Assembly (NCBI GenBank): GCA_032353305.1
Contig: JAUCNG010007790.1
Span: 1 to 15,302, forward strand
Length of the DNA: 15,302 nucleotides
DNA from: Cephalothrix spiralis
Lineage: Eukaryota; Nemertea; Palaeonemertea; Archinemertea; Cephalotrichidae
Direction of reading: 5' to 3'
Shown: positions 8,661-15,302 of the stretch, in pieces
Numbering within the stretch: the stretch's first letter is position 1
Layout: every line of letters begins with the position of its first letter
Notes under the pieces: model-generated
Told to the model about the DNA's origin: nothing
The model's database searches: none
The model's input: the letters and a program-made list of their open reading frames with translations, nothing else
Position numbers and translations under genes: made by a program

Positions 8661-9255
8661 CCCGCGCGGGGACGCTGGTTTAAAATTTAATAACCTATAT
8701 TAATTAATCATTTTAATTTTCAAAAAACTATGTTTTGAATAATTTAAATAGTAGATCTATTTATATATGCCTATTCCAGCCTTTGCCTTCTGTAAAATAC
8801 ACGCGCAAAATATACCAACCTTCGTGCCATAAAATAAGCCTTGCATAGTATATTAAATACGTCATCATATACCTGATAGTCTAGTATTGTTTATAGATAT
8901 AAGAGCTTATAGGAACAATTTAGGAATTGGTTAATGTTAGAGTATAAAACCCAATGTTTCCAGGATAGAAAATACATGTTAGAATGTTAAATGTATAGTA
9001 AAATATTGCACTTACATAAATACTTCCATTACTTCTATGTCTATCACTTTCTAACGCTTTTGTTTACTCTTCTCTTTTGTACATTGTATACTCTTTTTCT
9101 GTCCTATACGATCTTATAATTTTAAGGCCATGTATCATCTTGTGCGCCTAGAACGCTGTCATCAAATGTATGATATATCAATGATTCATAGACTGCACCT
9201 AAATGATAATAATAAACATAGCTTGGTTATTAAACATGATTGTAATGGACTACAC

Positions 9256-9492
9256 CAATCAGCATAGCGCAATTGTCATTGCGCACTATATGTTATGCGT
9301 TATATACTTGACCATCCGCCATGTTTATCCGAGTGTTTATCCACGCCAACAATGAATTAACCCCAACTACAGGTTGGTAAATAATAGATGACCAGCTTCA
9401 AAACAGGTCCATAAAAATAAACATGGCGGATGGTCAAGTATAGAACGCACAACATATATAGTGCGCGATGACAATTGCGCTAATGCCGATTG
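9256..9492. repeat. Foldback element: inverted arms of about 73-76 nt, 88-nt loop
   Basis: The left arm (9256-9328) begins CAATCAGCATAGCGCAATTG and ends CCATCCGCCATGTTTAT. The right arm (9417-9492) reads ATAAACATGGCGGATGGTCA onward to GACAATTGCGC and CCGATTG. The arms pair along nearly their full length with a few mismatches and small indels. Within each arm GCGCAATTGTCATTGCGC-like words make smaller palindromes. An RNA copy would form a long hairpin. It fits a foldback or MITE-type element; the loop has no coding capacity and no convincing target-site duplication is seen. Confidence 0.85.
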
Positions 9493-9850
9493 ACGCTATA
9501 TCACTGCCATCAGAAGATAAACCGCGGTAACTCCGACTGAAAAATTTACATTTAATAAATTGCTTCGTAAATGACTCCTTTGTTTATGCAAGTGTATGTA
9601 AATTGATGACAAGATTACACTGGCAAGTCTGGCATCAATAACTATAAGACCCAAAAATTGAGTAGCCGCATTCTAACATCAATGGCAGACAGTCCGGCAT
9701 ACGTCGTATTATGAAAAAATCATTCCGATTTCACTATCCAGTGTCCAGTACCTCCCGCTCATGTTTGCTCGTTGTCGTTACTGATATTTTGAACTGGGCA
9801 TAGTTAATCCCCAGTAGTTAAGAAAGAAACTACTGCAGGTAATGCTAAAG

Positions 9851-10209
9851 CAAAGGTCATGATGGAAAGGGGAGTAACGAGCTTACTATAACTAATATTA
9901 TATTTCCCATACGGAAGGCTATTTATATATGCAGGTGTTTTCAGACTCGTGGGGAGTAATATCGTGATTTTACTCCTTCGTTAAAATTGTTGTATTATGA
10001 CATCTGGACGGCTTACGGTCAGATTCTGGTATGATCTACTGGTTGTTTACATTACAGCCGTGTAAAGTGGATCTTGTAGCTAAATGAAGTATTATATTTA
10101 CATTATTTATAGACCATGGGAATTATATTAGAAACGATATAGGTCTCACCTTTAAAACTTTATGCTTAAAGCGCCTTTAAACTTACTCCCCTTTGCATCA
10201 TGATCTTTG
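9851..10209. repeat. Inverted repeat pair about 305 nt apart
   Basis: The left copy (9851-9877) contains TCATGATGGAAAGGGGAGTA. The right copy (10183-10209) is the reverse complement, containing TACTCCCCTTTGCATCATGA. The match covers about 27 nt with two or three mismatches. A third copy of GGGGAGTAA on the + strand lies at 9951-9959. It could be the arms of another small foldback element. Confidence 0.6.
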
Positions 10210-10529
10210 GCTAAACGTATACCCGAGTACGATCTGATACTGCAGCATTCCAATCGATCGTTTCTTTCTGCCACGATTAGTGGTGGTATTAAAAACATTA
10301 GAAGTTGAGGTACTGAATACTGTATCGGTTTAATTTGGTGGGTGGAATTAGGCATCGTCATTGTTTTGGGGGAGAGTACCATGCATGGGTTGGTACTGAG
10401 CTCCTTTAAAGTGACTCTACTGCCCCTATCCCTTTATGCGCATGTGCATTATTCTTTAATACCTATATCAAACACACAATTTCTTTTTACTCCATGCATT
10501 ACGCCAAAACGAATCTGTTTTTCTTTCAG

Positions 10530-10631
10530 ATTCCCCTAATTGAGCGGAAAAATTTAGAAAAATGTCTTCCTCGTCTGCAAGCATTGTTAAAGTCGATCGA
10601 TGATATTGAAACAGAGGTTTATTATGTGTGA
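10530..10631 (+). CDS. NMNAT: NMNAT terminal coding exon: helical C-terminus
   Basis: A good acceptor (GTTTTTCTTTCAG, AG at 10528-10529) opens a phase 0 frame of 33 codons ending in TGA (10629-10631): IPLIERKNLEKCLPRLQALL then KSIDDIETEVYYV. Joined to the previous exon it gives NIVKRVRR-IPLIERKNLEKC, a continuous basic and amphipathic stretch. The heptad-like Leu/Ile spacing (L354, I355, L360, L364, L367, L370, L371, I374) suggests a helix that could mediate assembly or binding. The frame is too short to stand alone; the call rests on the acceptor, the phase and a composition unlike the surrounding introns. No function is known to me for this segment. Confidence 0.65.
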   Translation: MPLIERKNLEKCLPRLQALLKSIDDIETEVYYV

Positions 10632-12195
10632 TAAAACAGAGTCTGGCCTTAAAATCTGATTTCCGATTTTTTTGCGTTTCTCTTTTCTTTTTTTTCGCAG
10701 TTTTTTGTTATCATTGGTTTATTTTCCATTACGATAGGGCCATTCCAAAAATTGGTTGCGTTTTGTGACGCCCCGGACACAAAACTGTCTTAGTTAATTA
10801 AGTAATATTGTGCCGAGTAAAAGGCGGCCTGTACAAAAAACTACAGTGAGTCGGTGACAATCATTTACTAATTTATATGTCATAGTTGTAAATCATTAAC
10901 AAGGGTTTTTAATTTGCTGTTTACTCGTGTAACGTACGAGCACATAAAAAAGGGTGAATTTTGCCTTTAAAACTGAAATATTTTCTCCTTCTTTCTTACG
11001 AGCTGTTTTCCAATATTTTACATGTTTGGTGAGATTCTCAAATGTCTTTCGTACATTCCTAGATATAGCTAGGTGATGAGACCATGTTTTCGGCACCTTT
11101 TTGGGGATTCTAGGATCTTCATTTTTGAACATGAGCTTAATATAACGAATAACCTTATATTTTTTCTTCTTCAAAGTTTTTGTCACATTTTTTTTTATCA
11201 TTTATCATTAGAATCAGATCTTTCAGTCAGACCATAAATTCAAAGGAGTATTAAGTCTCATTTTAAAGGCTGTGATTATGTAACATATGCATTACAATGT
11301 AAATATTACACTCGAAATACATTTCTACCATGGTATATATATGTTAAATCAATTATTCGTTTTAAGTGATAAAAATTTTAAGTTAAATATCCTTTGAGCA
11401 ACATTTTTCTTCAATAGCTTGTCCTGTGAACGAAGTTTAACCGGCATAATTGAACGGTGCTAGCCGAATATTACATCGCGAAGGTATTGTAATTTGAATA
11501 GTGAATCGACTAGCGTATTGAAATTCGCCAGGTATCAGTTAGATCACAGATTTGAATAACAATCTTGTATTATAATTATATCTTATTTATAAAGTAAAGT
11601 ATATATATATTTATTTTTTAAAATCGTATTTAAGAAATGTATGGAACATCGGAAAACGATGATTTGTTATGTATATCCTTTTCCATAATTAGATGGTAAT
11701 TTTAATGATTTTCTAATGATAAAAGTTGAAAAATTACCATATTTGGAACTAAAGCCGTAGCCTAGAACCAGTCCGATATAAATATACCATCTGTGATCTT
11801 CTGTTGGTCCGTGAATAACTGGGAACCAGTTTATTTTGTATCTAAATTATGAAATGTGCTTTAAATGATTTAAAGGGGCCTTTCTATTCTGTTTATAAAT
11901 ATCGTGTTGGGGCAAGTGACCAGTCTCTGTTCTATAGTCAACTAACAAAGTTGGCGTGTATAGGCAATAGGAGCATTAACCTATTGATAACCATAGTACA
12001 GTTGTATATGGCCTTTCAGTTTTGTGGTGCTTTCATGATATAGGCCTATTATTATATCGTTAAGGATTGGACATTTATATCCAATAACTGTATGTATATA
12101 AAGCTTTAATTCATGTTATAACCATCTAAAAGCTATTACCATATTGTATTGTTAAAGGAGTTAATAATTTATTTAATAAACAAAAATTAACTGAA
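10632..12195 (+). other. Probable NMNAT 3' untranslated region
   Basis: After the TGA the sequence is AT-rich and non-coding. The first AATAAA downstream is at 12175-12180 and is followed by a G/T-rich TTTCTTGGTTCGTCTTTTTC (from about 12199), as expected for a cleavage site near 12195. Base composition changes soon after. Open frames inside (minus strand 10896-11201, plus strand 11849-12043) show no family features. Confidence 0.4.
12175..12180 (+). terminator. Candidate poly(A) signal of the long NMNAT transcript
   Basis: AATAAA is the first such hexamer after the stop at 10629-10631 and has a G/T-rich element about 20-40 nt downstream, the usual arrangement. Confidence 0.4.
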
Positions 12196-12219
12196 AACGT
12201 TTCTTGGTTCGTCTTTTTC

Positions 12220-12990
12220 AAAACCATGCGATATTCGGAAAAATGTAATTGCGACTCTTGCCATCCATAACGCAGCAGAGCACATCTTGTCCGCAAGGGC
12301 AGTTTCGATTTATCCTAATATCTACGTTCATTTTATGCAACCAAAATGTGAAAGGTGAATGAAAGACGTATGGCCAAATATTTTCGGGTGATAAAATGTC
12401 GCTTGAATGACGTACTAAAATTGGTAAGGAGGCGAATGTACGGCGTATTCGGTACCGTCGTGTTCGAATTTTGGCAGACATCTCTTGCGATAAGCGACAT
12501 AACTTTTCGATGCAAATAGATAGAGAGCTCCGGTCTGGGATGAGCGGTAGCCAGAATCGGCATCTACTTTCGGTAAAAAATTTTGAAAATTAGAACCTAG
12601 GTCGAGGCGGTCAAAGGCCGTTTTCGTCAATAAAAAGCAAATTAACCACGTCAGCTACATTAAACGGTACTTCCCAGTGTCGTATCTTCACGCTCTCAAC
12701 GGTTCCGAGTCCGCGCTGGCCTCCCGCAAGTCTCTGGGTCTATCGGGTGGTTGGGGTTGTGGTGAATACATGACGAACACTCGAAAATACGCCGGTGTTA
12801 AAACACCGAACGAAAAACGTACAGAAAAATTTCTGATAACGAATGCACGGCGAACAGCACCACAATGATGCGTGAAAAAATGATGCTAAATTGGCGTCGA
12901 ACAAGCGTCGAATGCACGGCGATGTTTGCAGAAGGGGGGGGGGTGTCTCAACATTGATTGATACCTGCATAGAAGGCCGGCCAATCTCAA
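12220..12990. other. GC-richer block without recognisable gene
   Basis: This block is richer in G, C and CpG than the DNA on either side. That accounts for several overlapping open frames (minus 12218-12481, 12333-12563, 12415-12630 and 12740-12970; plus 12677-12868), none with a motif I recognise. GAATGCACGGCGA occurs twice (about 12841 and 12910), and a run of ten G is at 12934-12943. It may be an old transposon or a CpG-rich upstream region. Confidence 0.4.
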
Positions 12991-13050
12991 AATTAAAGAG
13001 CTCTGCGTAAATCGACCTAAAATCTACTCTGTTGACATAATGGCAAAAAA

Positions 13051-13280
13051 CTGTCGTAAAACATGATACTTAACCGTTAAATGGGTAAAATTCCGTAAAC
13101 GTAATCCGCAAAATAAGATTATCAGTAAACGTAAAACGCAAAATATGAAAATCCCGTAATCGTAAAGTGTAAAAAGCGCTGTTTAAGAGTTAAGACCATT
13201 TAAGTGAAATTCCGTAATCCTAAACCGTATTCTATACAATTTTCCGCAAATGTAAACCGTAATATTAGTATTACGTAAAT
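13051..13280 (+). repeat. Degenerate tandem array, unit about 30 bp, CCGTAAWCGTAAA
   Basis: Copies begin near 13091 (TTCCGTAAACGTAATCCGCA), 13122 (TCAGTAAACGTAAAACGCAA), 13152 (TCCCGTAATCGTAAAGTGTA), 13210 (TTCCGTAATCCTAAACCGTA), 13242 (TTCCGCAAATGTAAACCGTA) and 13271 (TTACGTAAAT). The spacing is 30-32 nt, or twice that where one unit has decayed. Related words recur further on: TCCGTAATCGTAAAATCGGC near 13587 and GATCGTAAACGTAAAATGGC near 13616. The unit does not match a satellite I know. Confidence 0.65.
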
Positions 13281-13310
13281 TAGTTCAGTGTCCGAAGATC
13301 ACGATGCTTT

Positions 13311-13365
13311 ACAAATGTTGTTGCAGTTTTCGTAGAGTCTATACTAAAACTGCAACAACTTTTGT
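13311..13365. repeat. Hairpin: 20-bp arms, 15-nt loop
   Basis: ACAAATGTTGTTGCAGTTTT (13311-13330) pairs with AAAACTGCAACAACTTTTGT (13346-13365) with one mismatch; the central 14 bp are perfect. It lies directly before the TTTA microsatellite. Confidence 0.8.
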
Positions 13366-13404
13366 ATTTATTTATTTATTTATTATTTATTTATTTGTTT
13401 ATTT
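13366..13404 (+). repeat. (TTTA)n microsatellite
   Basis: About nine TTTA/TTTG units in a slightly interrupted run, lying between two inverted repeats. Confidence 0.85.
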
Positions 13405-13405
13405 C

Positions 13406-13481
13406 TATCCAACTATGGGTTTATGATACAATTTATGCATTAAACAATAGTAATAATAACAGATTAACCCATAGTTAGATA
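13406..13481. repeat. Second inverted repeat, 16-bp arms
   Basis: TATCCAACTATGGGTT (13406-13421) pairs with AACCCATAGTTAGATA (13466-13481) with one mismatch, enclosing 44 nt of AT-rich sequence. It begins just after the microsatellite. Confidence 0.7.
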
Positions 13482-14200
13482 CAGGACCGGACAGGAGCCA
13501 GACGGCTTTCGAGGTCCAGACCTGGATCGAAAATTGGTCTCAAAACTCACTGTCATTTTCGAAAAAAGATGAAATGCTTCCTTAAATCCGTAATCGTAAA
13601 ATCGGCAAACTTTGTGATCGTAAACGTAAAATGGCCGAAAATTATGGAAAGCAAAAGCGGAAATAATTACACTTCTTCAAAGGTACCATTTAAAACAATA
13701 AATATCATTCACAAACCACGACCGATATATGGCACCAAAGCGGAAAAAATGACAATAATTCAAAAATACCAAAATGTCTCACTGAATTACGAAAGCGGCT
13801 CTCACTAAAAAACATTTCGTACAAAATTACGTAAGCGACTGGCGGCCATGTTTTCTCAGAATATGACAATGGTCCGCGTGCCGGGTTAAAAGGTGGACTG
13901 AGTTTATTGGGTTATCATGATGTATATAAAGGTTCAATAAATATGCGTGCTCCAGTTAATAAATGAATAAATAATCCATGCACTCTAACAAATCTTTTGA
14001 AATTAGAAATTCGTATTGTGGATCATTAATATATTTATGAAAAAAATGTTCTTAAAAATTACGGAGTTGCTATTTTGTAACGCTATATTAAGAATTTCGG
14101 CACCATGTTTGGTCGTACGTTCGGGTGAATATTTTGTCACGCTGCTCAACTTGTAATAAACTTTAGGGCCTACTAATACATTATTCAGTCTACAATAGTC
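13482..14200. other. Intergenic region, no gene recognised
   Basis: Contains two outlying CCGTAATCGTAAA-type words (13587-13636) and short recurrences such as AAAGCGGAAA (near 13649 and 13738) and AATTACGNAAGCG (near 13786 and 13825). The open frame at 13569-13808 overlaps these repeat words and has no protein signature. Two TTCAGTC words (14184-14190 and 14202-14208) just upstream of the next candidate exon resemble initiator elements. Confidence 0.5.
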
Positions 14201-14261
14201 TTTCAGTCAAGTACATGTACTGCATTTTGAGAGGCTGTTTCAAGACCTGGATCCATAGGAA

Positions 14262-14304
14262 ATGTCGCGGAAGATGTCTGGTGATGGATCTGGTACTAGT
14301 ACTG
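14262..14304 (+). CDS. Possible first coding exon of a downstream gene
   Basis: An ATG at 14262 with a purine (G) at -3 opens MSRKMSGDGSGTST plus one base, followed immediately by a perfect donor ACTG|GTAAGT. There is a second in-frame ATG four codons on. The Gly/Ser/Thr-rich start is typical of disordered protein N-termini, and the exon would be spliced in phase 1 to something beyond the window. Only 43 coding bases are seen, so the protein cannot be identified and chance occurrence is possible. Confidence 0.35.
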
Positions 14305-14385
14305 GTAAGTATTTTGTTAGGGATTTATTCTTATTGCAAAATTATGAATCTGACTAAGTCATCCAAGGATTCGGTCTAACATTGA

Positions 14386-15115
14386 GCACATACAACAAAG
14401 AAACTATTTGATGCAATTGTTAAACCAATCATAACTTATGGTACTGAGGTATGAGGTCAGGATTTAGCAAACATTTACGATTAAAGAACCTGCACCTTGC
14501 AACAAAATAAATAATAAAGGACGTACAACAACAAAGCGAAGATACGCCTCATTGTTTTGCCATAAAAATCGTCCTACAATGCCTAAATTTTGGTAAATCA
14601 TTCCCAGACATCATATCTTTGAGTTGTGATGAGAATGAAATGATTCACTTCAATATTGTGGAACGCAGATGCAGCTAAACATTGAATTTAGTACACGAAG
14701 GTATGGGAAAACTAAAGTCTTCCTGTACATTTAAACCAAGGAGTCGCCCAAGAATTTTCTACAGTGCATCGGCATCCAACTTCTTTAAGTTCTGAAAGCG
14801 GCACTGGGCGATTCGCTGGTACCTATACCGAAAAATATTTACCTGTCCGTTTTTTACATTATTTGAAATTTAAAAAACGTGTACTTAGAAGAAATATAAC
14901 CAAACTAAGAATAAGTGCTCATAAATTAGGTATTATTAGTAAATTCAAGAATAATAATAATTAAACAAGTTGCAATCTTTGTAATGTTCCGGGGGATGAA
15001 ACCCATGCATGATTAAATTGTTCTAGATTTAAAAATTTTGAAACACATTAATTATATATCAGGATTTTTACCTAATGTGCCAAAAAATGTCTGATCATGA
15101 CCAATTTTTTAATAA
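14386..15115 (+). pseudogene. Decayed non-LTR retrotransposon (LINE) ORF2 3' part
   Basis: The frame from 14398 reads KKLFDAIVKPIITYGTEV then a TGA and GQ. This is the conserved end of LINE reverse transcriptases, LFDxxVKPIxxYGxEVWG, with the Trp codon turned to a stop. Further on, the frame from 14764 gives RRNITKLRISAHKLGI (14893-14940), like the TKLRxSxHxLxIExGR segment of many LINE ORF2 proteins. After a stop comes a C-x2-C-x7-H-x4-C finger (C codons at 14971 and 14980, H at 15004, C at 15019) with a second stop inside it. Many stops and shifts show it is dead. Clade and precise 3' end are unassigned; it lies in the presumed intron of the candidate gene at 14262. Confidence 0.8.
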
Positions 15116-15302
15116 AGAAATAGGGCATATAAAGCCGCATATTATTTCTAAAAAAACTAAAATGATACTCGTATTTGTATGTATATATTGTTTCAGAATT
15201 ATTTAACATCAATCACTCAAGTTGCATATAGGACTATAGTTCTAGAATGAAACATTTTTGACCCTATGTTCAAGTTCCCGAAATCTCAATGCTATGTTCT
15301 CC

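Larger units (their letters stand above)
7833..10529 (+). other. NMNAT last intron, 2697 nt, repeat-rich
   Basis: From GTGAAT to the strong acceptor TTTTTCTTTCAG. It holds three TCTAGTC(n)ATAAAA units (8011-8091), a tandem duplication (8316-8660), a long foldback (9256-9492) and an inverted pair (9851-9877 with 10183-10209). Between these is plain AT-rich sequence. No additional exon in phase 0 could be found. Confidence 0.65.
93..10631 (+). other. NMNAT: NMNAT gene (NAD+ biosynthesis), 5' end missing
   Basis: This is a multi-exon gene for nicotinamide/nicotinate mononucleotide adenylyltransferase, which joins NMN or NaMN with ATP to give NAD+ or NaAD+ and pyrophosphate. Eight exons join in phase into 384 residues plus a stop. 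Numbering from the first residue visible here, the key motifs are GADLLESF (108-115), LW (120-121), FIYESDVL (148-155), and ISSTKIRRAL (173-182), which contains the nucleotide-binding TxxR signature. The segments match the order of vertebrate NMNAT1 from roughly its residue 80-90 onward. The N-terminal GxFxPxHxxH catalytic motif must lie on exons left of position 1. A basic KKRK at 67-70 sits where NMNAT1 has its nuclear signal. Unlike the roughly 280-residue human enzyme, this gene carries an additional C-terminal tail of about 170 residues from two distal exons. Family identity is very secure; the tail's gene structure is inferred from splice phase. Confidence 0.95.

Noticed and set aside
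9817-9841. Mini exon ending in CTGCAG|GTAATG
   Set aside because: The upstream acceptor is weak and every frame compatible with the flanking phase 0 exons contains a stop or breaks phase.
10152-10539. Frames on both strands just upstream of the terminal exon
   Set aside because: The + frame runs through the acceptor in a different frame from the exon and encodes no known domain; the minus frame includes the inverted repeat.
10896-11201. Minus-strand Lys-rich frame of 101 codons
   Set aside because: The Lys richness follows from A/T runs in the probable 3' UTR; no motif, and no supporting promoter or poly(A) signal on that strand.
12218-12970. Cluster of overlapping minus-strand frames, one with a Cys-rich NCPCGQDVLCC stretch
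   Set aside because: Two frames overlap each other heavily and neither shows an ordered domain; the Cys stretch alone does not define a zinc finger. Kept only as a compositional note.
13569-13808. Frame of 79 codons rich in Lys and Asn
   Set aside because: It is built on the CCGTAATCGTAAA and AAAGCGGAAA repeat words, which explain its open frame.

Overview
The window is animal nuclear DNA: AT-rich, with exons in phase and bounded by GT/AG introns, long repeat-laden introns and a decayed LINE. The protein similarity and general texture suggest an invertebrate, perhaps a marine lophotrochozoan, but no feature fixes the species or phylum. There is no sign of bacterial operons, plasmids, phage or CRISPR.

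The main gene, on the + strand, is a nicotinamide mononucleotide adenylyltransferase (NMNAT, NAD+ synthesis) of the NMNAT1/3 type. Its N-terminal exons, including the catalytic GxFxPxHxxH region, lie to the left of the window. Eight exons are visible: 93-160, 862-1040, 1586-1713, 2598-2699, 3300-3358, 3907-4014, 7424-7832 and 10530-10631. Every junction keeps phase, and the parts sum to 1155 nt (384 codons plus a stop). Exons 1-6 encode the known enzyme fold. The last two add about 170 residues: a Ser-Pro-rich basic tail with ten SP dipeptides, then a short helical C-terminus. The donor of exon 6 carries an in-frame TAA, so failure to splice there would end the protein right after the catalytic core. 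The gene can thus make a short core enzyme or a long-tailed form. The 3' UTR probably runs to an AATAAA at 12175-12180.

The introns hold several unassigned repeats: a nested inverted-repeat element (2055-2236), a run of CCTAC-rich sequence (5748-6040), a GC-richer island (about 6650-7250), a direct tandem duplication (8316-8660), a long foldback element (9256-9492) and a second inverted pair (9851-9877 with 10183-10209).

From about 12200 to 14200 there is no recognisable gene. This stretch holds a GC-richer unassigned block, a degenerate array of about 30-bp units built on CCGTAAWCGTAAA, and two hairpins flanking a TTTA microsatellite. A possible first coding exon of a second + strand gene is at 14262-14304. 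Its presumed intron contains the 3' part of a dead non-LTR retrotransposon (about 14386-15115).
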